Part shown: positions 11,193 through 23,322 of the stretch, one piece after another
How positions within the stretch are numbered: the stretch's first letter is position 1
How the letters are laid out: every line of letters begins with the position of its first letter
Origin: Xiphydria camelus
Lineage: Eukaryota > Arthropoda > Insecta > Hymenoptera > Xiphydriidae
Assembly (NCBI GenBank): GCA_963678675.1
Contig: OY783192.1
Span: forward strand, 754,001 to 818,000
Direction: 5' to 3'
Length of the DNA: 64,000 nt
The notes under the pieces: model-generated
What the model saw: only the letters and a program-made list of their open reading frames with translations
Told to the model about the DNA's origin: nothing
Databases searched by the model: none
Translations under genes and position numbers: made by a program

Positions 11193-14100
11193 ACATTTCT
11201 GGTTTATTTTTTTCCGTACATCCTCTGCGATCGAAAACGCACCCGAGTATCGCGCCGGCTTCTTTAACCGGAAGTCGCGAACGCTCTGTATCGTTAGAGG
11301 GAGCGAGAGGGAAGAAGGGGGGGCAGGGAGAGACGGAGAGAGAGCGAGAGAGGGGGGGAGGGGGGTGCAATCTTAGCGAGCAGTTGGCTCAACCAATTTG
11401 CCGTTAACGTAACAGGGGTCTCCCGGACTCTATACCTCGCAACGGTGGACGTCAGGTTTTATTGCGTTTCCTGCGGCGTGGCGCGCGCTGCACCGCGGCC
11501 GCGTCTCCTGTGGTAGTGGATCGCGAGAGGACACCGCGTCGCCCTGCGCATGGGAACGAATGAACGCGCTCAAACGAGTGTACCGCGCGGTGCGCGACGC
11601 CGTTTCATCAGCCGATGTCCGAGCGCGCGCTCGCCCGTTCAGAAATTCGCAATTAGTACTTACCGCAAAATCGCGAACGCGGCCGTGTGTCGCGCCGTTA
11701 ATTAACGTTGCATAATAACGATTCGACGAAGTTCGCGCGACGGGGGGCTTAAGGCCGAACAATTCGCGTCGTCCGACCGTCACGCACGGCGGACGATTCG
11801 ACCGGAGGGCTCTGATGTAATGCCACGGGCGAACGTCTCCCTGTAGACCGCGCGCGCGCAACGCGCAAACACGTAGGTTTCGCGCGCATCCGCGCCGTCC
11901 GGCCTGTTTCGGCTCATTAGCGCAACGCGTGAACGCGTGAAGGATTTACGCGTGGCTCCCGTTGGCTCGCGCGCGTTCGAGCGACGCTAATTCATCTGAA
12001 ATTACGCGACCGCTGATATTTTCATAATGAAATTTCGATCGTTCCCCGACGCTCGATGTTGCACCGAGCGATTTCGCGAACGCACGGATGGTCGCGTCGC
12101 GATTTTTCGCTCGCGGTCGCTGTATATGAAATGTGAGCGGGAGGGGACCATTCCGGTCGGTGTCCGGGCGTACATATCTGCACGACCGCAAAGGGAGCGC
12201 GGGTGGCTCGGTGGAACGTTTTTGGTCGCGAGCGATGTTTTCACTAGATCAAAGTCACGATCACGAGTATACTTTTCATTAGCGGGGTCGGCGATGTAAT
12301 TCCTCGGCAGGCCCGGTGCCAACCACCCTCCCGACCTCCGCCCGGTGCTCACGAGTGCTCCTTACGTTTCTCCCACAGTGGCTTCATTCATTAATACTCT
12401 TCTTATTTTGGGCAGCGGAACCTCTGCCGCCGCCGCCACCGCCGTGCGATGGTTGTCTGCCTCTCCGAGAACCGACCTCTCCCTCCCGCGCTCCCCGTCA
12501 GGCCGGCAATACATAACCCGGAAGGTTCCCCTTCAAATACTGCTCACTTTTTACTCGTCCCTCCGTCCGTCCTCCGCCCGCCTCACCCCTTTTCGATCTC
12601 CATTAGTATAATTGCTAGAGAACTACCCGTATCTTGGGAGTTAAGAGCGAGAGAGCAGGAGGGAGGCGAGAGAGAGAGAGACGGAAAACGAGTGGTAGCG
12701 GATGGTGAGGAGTGGGGGGGGAGGGACGCGCGGCGGGCCGTCGGCCCGTAGTTATTTGGATATTCCGTAAAACATCTCGTATTTATTGGCGAACGCTCGC
12801 CGTATACCGCTACTTCCTCTCCACTTTCAATCTTCGTTGCTCTTTTCTTTCCTTCCCGCTCGCTACGTTCACTCTCCTTCCGCCTCTAAAAATCGCGATA
12901 CCGTCGAACGAGGGTAGATCGCAGGGCTTCTCGCGTGGCTGTCTGTAGTTCTCTGCCCCCTTCCCCTTTTCCCTCGGCAGAGAGAGAGGAAGATACGCAT
13001 CGCCGGAAACGAACTACTCCGTATCGACGCTCCACGGAAAATTAGACCGCACCACCGGACAAAGGTGGCGTCTTGTTTCCGCGTGGGATACACGGACGCG
13101 CTGCAGGCGCTCCTCGCAGTCGGCATGAATTTTGAGATCCGGTACATCGGTCGCGCGCGCGCACACAGAATGGGTAGGACGAGGAAGAATGGGATGCTCG
13201 CGCGGAGCGGCGCATCGCGCGCGAGTCGGGGCGTAACTTTCATAATACTCGAGCGGCCCGTGCACCTTTTATTCGATAAAAGTTGCAGAAATTTATCGCG
13301 GCGCGGCCTCTAGGCGAGCGAGGCCGGCCGCACCAAAGCGGTATCGCACAATACCGCGCGGTCATTATGTCGACGGCATTCAGTTACCCCGTAGGTGATT
13401 CGCTTTTGCACGGAAACGTTCCGCCCGTGGGGCGCGCGCGAGAATCGTACATCGCCGCCGACAACGCGAGGAAAGGGCGCGCGCGCGCGCGCCGCTCGAT
13501 ATATATATCGGCTGTACGCTACATCACAACGTCGAATCTAATTACAAGTTCCATCGCGCGCGAATAACGTCGTTAATCGCTCCGAAACTCGAAGATGGGA
13601 GAACTCGCGCGTCAATTGATCATTGCCGCTGCGATAATTAATTCGCGAATTAAAAGCGGACCGGGCATCGAGCGCGGGTCGCGCTTCGCCCTCCTTCCGC
13701 GACCCCCCACCGGTGACCAATTAAGTTACTCGCACGTGCCAATATCGACACGTGAAACCGCTTCCAATTAACGCGTCAAGGCGGTCGGCCAAGCTTGCTC
13801 GTCTTCCGCATTATAATTAGCCAATTTATAGCGAGTGCAGTCGCGCAAGCGCCCGGCATACGGGATCGAGAGGAGCCGGAATTGTGCAGGAGGCCCCGGG
13901 GGAGGTGGCGGCGACGGGGGCGAGCCGATTTAGATAAAAGGGGTAGGGGTGGAGGGTCGCGTCTGCCGTGGAGAACGCTCAAGCGTTAAACCCGGCCCCG
14001 CTCGCTCGAGACAAAGGATCCACCCGCAAGGATGATCGTAATCGAATATGATTATCTACCCTCTTCATCAGCCCGACTCCCTTCTCCCATCCCACGCGAT

Positions 14101-14774
14101 ATATCCGCCTCTCTTTCCGCCTTCCCACTCATTCGTTCGGGGAGCGTCTCGTTCGCGTGCATCCGCACGCCGGCAATTCAGCGCGCGGGGATTTGGCTCC
14201 GTCTTCTGTTTTTTTTTTCGTCTTCGCGAGAGAGAAGAAGCGCCGGATACGACCGCGGCGAGCCAATCGTTGGCGGCGCGCGGAGAGAAACGGCGACTGC
14301 TTTTGTCCCGTTATCCGTACACGCGCGAGGGAGTGACGACTTTACGAAAATAGAAGCCGCGCTGCTCGCCGGGCTCGACAAAAGATTTGTCGAGCCCGTT
14401 ACAAGATGCACAACGTGGAAAATGTACGTATTTGCATCGCTTCGTTGTCGATTGTTCGCTTTGATTAACCTTATCGTCAAGGCTGACTGGACCCTGCTTT
14501 TGGAATAAAGCGCTCGGATAAGGAAACGTTGCATATAATCGAACGAGTCTTTTGTGGCCCGCGCTCATTCATCTGTGACAAGGAAATGTGCGTCACGGTG
14601 AAAATTCACGTTGGCGACCCGGGCTGAACCTAAGATAGACCACATTGTGATGATCGATCAACCGTTTTAAAACGTCTCGCGAGTACTTATCGTTCGGATT
14701 AGTCCAAGAGAGTCGTTCTCACTATCGCTTCGAGAACCGTATAGAGAGATTCGCGAACGCGGGCGAGAGTCGTG

Positions 14775-15425
14775 GTGTCTGGCTTGGAAGTATGAAAAAA
14801 AAAATTGTCTGACTTTACCAAGGTTTTCAATCCAAAATAATAAATTTTCCCTGACCATTACGGACATAGATCCAGTGTGAAGTATAATATTATGCAACAG
14901 TCATTCCGTCAAATGAACAGATTAACAAATATCCATATAACGCGGATATGCCTATTGAGAAATAAGTATAAAAATAATTATTATAATTTTGCGAGAAATC
15001 ACATTTTTACTGCTCGATAATTTTTCGTAACATAAGAAGAAATTTTCGAATATACGTTTAGTCATAGCCATACTTCATAGCGTACTTATATTGCTTTCAT
15101 CGATAATCTATATTCTTACTATTGGTAAAAAGAGAGAACTGATTTATAGAAAACTCCATTTTCGAAATTTATATGAAGTTTGAGTATTTTTTGAAAAATT
15201 CCAGAAAACTCTTTAATTTCCCCGACTCGCATACACAGTAAAAAAGTGGCGGTAAATTTTAACACCACTTCGCCGATGTGGACGTACCACATCATGTGTT
15301 ATTCAGTTTTACGCCATTGTTATCTAACACCAAAAGTGGTCTATATAGATCCACACCATATAGAATATTTTACAGTGTAATTCCCTGAAAATTCCAGGTT
15401 TTCCACAATTCCCCGACCGCTGGGC
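14775..15425. repeat. AT-rich degenerate repeat with TTCCCTGA/TTCCAGG motifs
   Basis: An AT-rich block in GC-rich surroundings, containing TTTTCCCTGACCATTACGG, AAAATTCCAGAAAACTC and AATTCCAGGTTTTCCAC. Such phrases look like fragments of a dispersed repeat. No coding frame. The boundaries are approximate. Confidence 0.45.
15234..15377. mobile_element. MITE family T, CACAGTAAAA ends
   Basis: 144 bp with CACAGTAAAA and TATTTTACAGTG ends, TA on both sides. It interrupts a different AT-rich repeat that reads TTCCCCGACTCGC on the left and ATTCCCTGAAAATTCCAGG on the right. Confidence 0.75.
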
Positions 15426-16486
15426 ACCGCGAGGGCGGAAATCCCGCGGAAAACGCGACTCTCGCTCGAGCACCTATGCTACTCGCGTACGATATACGTA
15501 CAGCCACGTCGTCGCGAGCTCCGAAGAATCGCGATAACGCGAATTATTGCGTGTCGTCGGCGCGGAGAGAGAGCCGCTCGCTCCTTATACCCCCTAAGAT
15601 CGCCGCGATTAAACGCGCACAGGTGGATGAAGGTAAGCCTTCCGCCACCCCCTCGCCCCCACGACCTCCCACGCGCCAACGAGGCACGAACTTCGAAGAG
15701 CTCTTTGCACGATCCGCAAGGCCCCGCCACGATATACCACGGAGCGCGCTGACCCTTTCGTAACGGGAAGCCGGTTAGCGGAGTCAGGTGATAACTAGAC
15801 GGCTGACTATGCATTCGAGAGGGCTCACGGCGGGATACTTTGATAGGTTACCGAGGCATCCATCGGTCATATTAAGTAGCCCCAAACCGCCATCAACCCC
15901 TCGACCCGACGGAGATGGCTAGCCCAGACCCCATCCGTCACCGCTTTCCTCGTAGTCGCAGTTCTACGGGGGTTTGGAACCACCCCCCCTCTAAATCTTC
16001 AGACATAAGCCGCGAGCCGACCGCGCGCCGCGCATTGATTCTAATGGATGGTTACCGACCCTGCGCGGAGAGAGCGCGGCAGGTGAAAATGGGTTATATT
16101 CGGTGTCTCTCCACCCCTTCGGGTCTTGGCTCGCTCGCTCGATCGGGTGGGCGGGCGGGCGCCGGCAGTCTCGACGGGCGCGGGCTCTCCCTGCGTTAAT
16201 TCGGTGGTGCAACTTTTTTAATTGCCCTTCCCTTTCGGAATGTCGGCGTATCGAAACGTCGAACCGCGGTGCGAGTGTGAGGGCTGGAAAGGAGGAAATG
16301 GGAGAGAGAAAGAGAGACGGCGATAGTCTCCGAGGGACGAGGGGGAAGTGTACGATGGAGGGGTGAATCGCAGGATTGAATCGCGATTGAATCGAGGATA
16401 CGCTTCGCCGAGCTCTATCGCGTTTGATCGTCGATAAATACCCGTGACTACACCTCCCGCAGTTTATTAATAGTTAATAAATGTCA

Positions 16487-16582
16487 TTTCAAATACGGCG
16501 AAATAAATATTTCATTGGGATGAAAAAATATACGTTAATCATTAAAGTGTTTATTTTATTCAAATGATTGCCTCAAAGGATT
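16487..16582 (+). repeat. dispersed repeat E, copy 1
   Basis: The core AAATACGGCGAAATAAATAT and CAAATGATTGCCTCAAAGGA recurs inverted at 51657-51753. A wider element may run to 16702, where CTCTCGGTG is followed by TA. Confidence 0.8.
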
Positions 16583-18277
16583 TAATAGACCCAAATAATA
16601 ATGTCGTAATAGTTAACGAATATTTACTTCATCCAATAAAATTTGTATTTCGATATACATACTTCAACAAAGATTAACTACAAATAAATTGTTCTCTCGG
16701 TGTAGAATCGAGAAGGCGACAAATTCGACACCTCGCTGTACTTACAGCTGATCAGTCACGTAGTTATTGACTATGGGAAGCTCGATCGTTGACGCGCCTC
16801 TATGCACGGAAGCCGCAGCTCTTATCTCGGAGCCCGGTCGATTTCGCGGACTTCGAGGGAGCTCCCTCGCATCGGTAGTTACAGACAAAGTGGCCCGAGC
16901 AGGGGGCAAACTTGCGGGAAACTCGGAAATTCGTGCCATCAGGTCTCGAATTGCCGGACGATTTGGGCGAAATGGATTTTTCATAATTTTTTGGCCGCAC
17001 CGGCTGCACGGTCCCTATCATTTCACCTCCACTTCTCCGGGGTTTCTCTCTCGCTCGGCTCGACTGTTATTCTAATGAAAATATGATGAGCGTCATTCCG
17101 CTGACTGATAGCGGCCATTACTACACATTGTTCCCGAGCGCGGGTTTTCACCGCTGCGTTTTCTCTTTGATTTAAATTACGATCGTTTCCGGCGACCGCG
17201 GGCGGTCTCTGTCCGTTCGTCCGTCCGTTCTCCACGTGGAATATTTCTGATTCCATTGTTCGAAGCATCGAAAAACCACCCACCGCACGTATCCGTCGAG
17301 CCCGCCGCGCGCTACCGTCCTCGATCGACAATGCAGCCTCCGGCGTACACCGTCGCTCTTCCGTACGTTCCGCGCCTCGAGAGGAATTGTAGCGCTGATA
17401 AGCCAATGCGAAGAAAAACGGCGCGAGGTGCGCGAGCGAGAAGTATGGAAGAGTGAACGAGAAAACAGATTTTTACGGGCGCGTCGACTATCGACAGGTG
17501 CTCTTCGCCCCGGGGTGCTTCAAACTGTACGAGTGGACTCGAGAAACGTCGACCCCTTCCCCCGATATAATGACAACATCGAGCCGGAGACTCTGGAGTG
17601 TCGTAAATAATGGCGTGTATACCCACGTGACTACGGAGTCGACAAAGTGCGGGAACGAAAGTATACGGAATCAGAAATTGTTCGCGCAATGGCAAATAAC
17701 CGGAGAGGCGGTACTTTGGCACGAGGGGGAAAAAAAAAAAGTAGCGGCGGCCACTGGCTCAATTTTCCTCGTTTATTCTGCCCGCTTCGAACCGCCCTTC
17801 AAATTGCATATAAACCGGTAATTTGGCGGAGGGTGGAATTTTCGCTGTCACCCGTATACCGATTCGAGAGTCTCTAGAGAACCGTGAAGGGAAAGAGGGA
17901 GAGAAATAGGGGCGGCGAAGAGTGGGCAGGAATGAGGAGAGAAAGATAGAGAGGAAAAAGTGCGCGAGAGTGTCGCGGGCTAATTCATTCGAGATGATAT
18001 TGTAATTCGCCGAGGCAATAATAAGCAATTTAAAAACATCAGGCGGTAGAAACACGGAGGGCGGGGCGACGGGAAATCGGCAAAGAGGAGGGACGTAGAG
18101 CGAAAAGAGGATAGTAGACAGCGAGAAAGAAATCGGAACGGACTTCGCCAAGGGGAAGGTGTCGTGGAAGAGGAAGGGAGAAGGGCGATAAGAGGAAGAT
18201 GGAAGGTTAATTCGGCGTACCTACGTGCTTTTATTTCGTCGACTCTGTCAGTTCCGATTTCTCGAGATTGAATTGTT

Positions 18278-18279
<2 letters not shown>

Positions 18280-18333
<54 letters not shown>
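18280..18333. repeat. (GA)n microsatellite, about 54 bp
   Basis: Perfect GA repeat within unique sequence, followed 50 bp later by a short CT run. Confidence 0.97.
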
Positions 18334-18337
<4 letters not shown>

Positions 18338-21300
18338 TGAATTTTAACGGTCCTCCCCGAGATTCGCGCGATTCCTCCTCTCTTCCTCATTCTCTCTCTC
18401 TCTCTTTCCCCGAACGACGACCCGGCTCCCAATCTCTCCAAATCGTCAGCCTCGGGCGGATAACTTCCTGTCGTTTCTTCACCTCGTAACTTCTTTAAGT
18501 CGGCGCGAAAGAGGAGGACCCTCCGGAAACGCGCAGCCGGTGCCCTTCGTCCCCCGAGGATCGGGGTTTGCGATGATTATTTCCTTAATTACGAGCGGGG
18601 GAACGAGTTTACTGCTCTGGAAGTGACACTGCCGCTCTCGCGCCGTGCGAATACAGACGCGGCGCGTATATTCGTTCCGCGTAGAAGTTGTTAGCGTCGA
18701 ACGGTCTCCGCGTTATATCTCGGGGTATACAGGGCGAGAAGTGCGTTTAAACGACGGCGCGTGTAATACACAGGGCGAGGCGGCCCTCCGAGGGGCCCGC
18801 GAGATATCATCTTAAGTTTCGTCGGAAACTTTGCTTCTGCTTATTCTACGCTCATCTCCGTATCTATACCGCGATATCGATAACGCTCGAGGGGCTTGGA
18901 CGGATTATCGCCAATTTCGATCAGTCGTGCGAGTATACACACGTGACAAAGTTTTCCGCGAAGTTCAATCCGGTTCAAAATCAATTTCGCTGCAAACATT
19001 ATAACTGCAACTTCGTGATCATATCAAAAGATACCTTCATCCGCCGTAAAAACTTTCGATCCTCCACTCGAATTCTAAGTACATCGCCTATGTGTGCAGA
19101 GAGTTAGGCGCGTGTGGGAGCCGAGGTGCGTGTAACGGTAGCCGCGGGCCTCGGAGATAATCGGGGGAGGAGAACGACGCCTCGCCTCTCGGAATTAAGG
19201 CGATAGGTATTAAGATGATACGTGGGAGATATAACTCTCTGTACTTAACAGATGCTTGAAACTTGCGCGAAATCCGTCGGAAGTGGCGGAGGATGATGGT
19301 TGGAACGAGTCGAGCGAGAGGGAACGACGCGATTTAGGTTCGGAAAGTGGTTGGCCTTCACCCCCGAAAGCCGAAAGTCGGCGCTGCTCTACACGACGGA
19401 GCGGGGGTCGGGGTTGCCCGTGGCGCTGCGCAAATTTCGCTGACGACTCGAGAATTTTCGTCAGCGACGTCGTGCGGGGAAAGTTGGTCCGGTTTTGCCC
19501 GACTTCTACGAGTTTTATCGCGGTGGCATATACGCGTAGCGCGCAGGGGGAGGGATTCAATTACTTATAGGATACCATAATTTGGGGAGAGGCTGTGACA
19601 TTTTTTCCCACAGTCCCACGAATATCGAGTCCACGGAGATTTTTCGGGGCGCGGCTGATTCACGATTCGAATGCGCGGGATTGTGAAATGCGAAACGACG
19701 GATTCAACTCAGCTGAACGTCCGAGTAACCCCGGGATATTCATCAGGAATCGCAAGCAAAAGAAGTGACTTTTCATACCGGTCCGATGAATAGGGGACCC
19801 GTAGCCTTTTCCTCCATTTACGGCCGCGGAAACGAGCGGTAACATTTTTTTTTCTCTCGGCGACGAAACCACGGAAACGTCACCGGGGAGTCGCGCAAGA
19901 CTCTCGACTCCCTTTCCCAGCCGCACGGATCTGCCGTCCGGGTAATCTGGCACGAATCTTTCGCCACGTTTCATTTCTCGGCGGCTCTCCTACCCTTCAA
20001 TTTCCTCGGTACGTGTCCGCCGCTCGCAGCATCGCACGGCTTGGATCCGAAAATCATAATCTGGTTTGCGGAGCTATTTACAGCCTGTTCTATAGAAAGA
20101 GAGGAAGAGAAATGAAAGATAGGAGAGAGAAAGAAAGAAAATATACGTTTCGTCAACGATTGTACACGTTCTACACGCACGCGTTATCCCCTCCATCGCA
20201 ATTTTATTACACGCATCGGTAATCGCTGAGAGAATTTTCAAGCATTTTCAAAGAAATCTCACGAATAGGCCATATTATACGCGCGTCTCGACTGCCTTAA
20301 TTGAATGACCGGGAGAATGCGGACGTTTTTGATGCGGGGTGGATGCTATTCTACTATACCCATGGTATGAAAGAAAGGAGACAATCGTCCATTAGAATTC
20401 CCCGGGGGAGGCTCCTCTACCTACCCTCCGGAGTTTCGACGAGGGCACTTTAATCTCCGGCTCTCAACGACTTAACCTAACGTTAAGGGCGTGAGGGGCT
20501 TGGCCATCTAATTTCTTAAGGGTTGAAGGACCGATGACTACTCGACTACGGCGGCACGCATTCTCCTCGACATCTCGCGGGGCGAGGAGAGCCCTTCTGT
20601 CGATGATTGCACCGAGCTTTCGAGTGCACCGCGCGCGACGGCGCATCGCGTTCCTACTTTCCTCCAATTGTTGCGCGATCGTTTCAGCTTATACGACGTC
20701 TGCGCGGAACCGCTCTCGTGGAAAACGGCTAATTATTGTTTGAAAGCTCATGCTTACTGTACACGTACGTGTACGGTTTTACGATGAGGGAGTGAAAGAC
20801 TCGCGAGGCTCCGATGAGCTTTGTTTTGTCTGTCGACAGCGTTGCGTGGGCGATGAAAGCTCCCTTTTAAACGTGATAAATGTATAACGAAGTCGTCGTG
20901 ATTTCGAGTTATTCTTACCTAAAGATTCAGATCATTTGAAGTGGACGATTGGTTGAGAGACGTCTAAAGATTTGCTCTAAATTCTCGAGAGGAGGAAGGA
21001 GAAACCTAATTGAAAAAGTACATCGATAACGATACTCATCATTGGTGTGTTCGCGGTACTTCAAATCTCACTTGGAACGCTCCACTCGTCGATCAGAAAG
21101 TTTCTCCCTCCGACGCAAAGAAATAAAACTCGGCCGTGTGGTATGTGTATCCGTGAAAGCTCGAAACGCGTATACAACCGATGCGCCCGCGGGCCATCGA
21201 AGTATAAGCAGCGCAAATAAATTAAGCGCGTATCGAACTTCTTCTCGTGGTATTCCGCGCGAGCTTCGGTTGGGGGATTGTCGGGGGCACGGGGGATATT

Positions 21301-22028
21301 TCGCATTCGCAAACGCGGATCGTTGTCACATTTATACTTGAAGATCCGAACGCGATAGCATCGACTACCGCGTCCCTCGGAGCGGCTTCTCTTTCACGTT
21401 CTCGCTCAAGTACCCCCGAATGCGGGTCGAAAGCTCGAAAAGAAAGGCCGACATGCCCGCGAGGGCAACCGGAAAGAGGCACCCAAAATAAATTGACTGT
21501 GAATCGAAGTTTCTCGCATGGAGTTCTCGGTCCTGAGAGGAGCTCCGGGCGTACGAGGCCTTTCGAATTTCGCAGGAGGGAAGAAACCGATACGGGAGGA
21601 GGTGTACGCGTATATACAGGGCACCCATAAATATGGGGAGCGTGAACTATCACGGTTCGATGCACGGCGCGAGATCGCTTCCGCCTCTCTTAAGCGCACC
21701 ACGGAACACGGTTCAATGGAGGGTCACGAGGGAAGGATCTAAGTGCCGGAACGCCCTAAAATTTGGCTCCTCTATGCGTCGGCACTGCTGACGCGTCGCG
21801 AGTGAAAGAGCCGTCGCTAAATGTGGGAAATGGAAATCGAAGACGTCGACAAAACAGCCGAAATGGAGCATGAAATCATAAAACCGCTCTACGGGGGTCG
21901 TAGAATGCACGTTGGGTCGAGGCTGGGCGAAAGGGTGGCGTGCGAGGGTATCGGGGGACCCCGACGTGGAGCTCGTGGGCCAGCTCGACTTCCATCCGCT
22001 TGGCCTGGAGATCGTCGAAGAGGGTATA

Positions 22029-22402
22029 CAGTCGGTACGATATTTGTTGAGCCAGAATTCCTAGAAGACTGCTGCGTCACTTTCTTGGAATTATCCCCAT
22101 TCGGCATTCGAGTTGGTGACGTTGGCGGCGCCGCGTTTACCATAGCAGATTGCAGTTAGCATTATTTGCATACCGTGCTTTGCAGTCGATTTATACGTAG
22201 CGTGTTTCTTTGTGGGTGTATCGTCCTGTGAATTTTCAGTTTAATTTCTTCTTAAAAGAAATCATTGGAGGCGAAAAAGAAAAGGAAGGAATTGAATTCC
22301 CGAAAATTTGAAGGTACGTCACTGTTTGTAAAGCGTGAGACCATTGCGCTTACCGCCTTATCGTTTCTGGAAATTTTGCCTCAACAAATATCGTACCGAC
22401 TG
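22029..22402. mobile_element. TIR element O, CAGTCGGTACG ends
   Basis: CAGTCGGTACGATATTTGTT on the left is answered by its exact complement on the right; the arms run about 40 bp with few mismatches, TA on both sides. 374 bp; interior not coding. Confidence 0.85.
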
Positions 22403-22728
22403 TACGTGGGTGCCGTGGCGCTTCTTGAAAGCCTAGGGGGATGAAATCACCCCAAGGTGCTCTCGCGTGTTCCCCTCCCACATCCACCTACGCCATGCCC
22501 GCTTGGCCCTCTCTTCCGCAGGACCAAACATCCTTTGTTAAATGTCGACATTATCCTTCAATAACCTTCAAAAGGTTCAATTTGTCTGACCCACGCTCGA
22601 TCGCCTCTCCTTGCCAAGTGGGCAACTTACGTCGCCGAATCGTTCGCCTTTTTCACTTTGCGGGGAGGGCGCCTCGGAGCTTTCTCGATATTCCATTGAA
22701 GAATTGGACGAAGAAACGTGTAATGTGA

Positions 22729-23322
22729 CTCTGTGACTTACTCTCGCTTCGCTCGCGTGTAATGTTTGTATTCACGAATGTGCAAATAGAGCGAATTCTT
22801 TTTTACCAGACAGGAATATTATGCAGATTATTTTTAAATATGGCTTTACCACTTTCACACACACAAATCGCGTATATAACCGCGTAATACCATGTCAAAT
22901 AACCGTGTAATACCATGTCAATAACTATTAATCACGGTTCAATTATAATTTGGAAAAACGTATGTGCGTTTTTTTTTAAAGCAGATACTAAAAACGAGTT
23001 GACGATTAAGTTTAGGTAGTTCAACTCGCCGACTCGTCACATCATAACCTATTAGAAAGAATCCAAAGTAACCGTACATAAAGTACATACACACGTACAC
23101 ACGTGCACACTTAGGGGTAAAAGTACGCCCGATTACCTCCATTCGTCTGGAAGGAAGCCACAGGTTGGCTCGAGTCGGTACATCGCGAATTTCAATATCG
23201 AGCCGATGAATAAGGGAATCGAACGCCGGAGGGGTGGCAGTGACGAGAGGAGACTCCGCGTAAAAAGGGGGTAAAAACGAGAGACACTATTTGCTCTGTG
23301 ACTTACTCTCGCTTCGCTCGCG
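22729..23322. repeat. 29-bp direct repeat flanking about 540 bp
   Basis: CTCTGTGACTTACTCTCGCT followed by TCGCTCGCG occurs identically at 22729-22757 and 23294-23322. The sequence between is AT-richer, with CA/GT-rich stretches, and shows no terminal inverted repeat. Confidence 0.85.
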
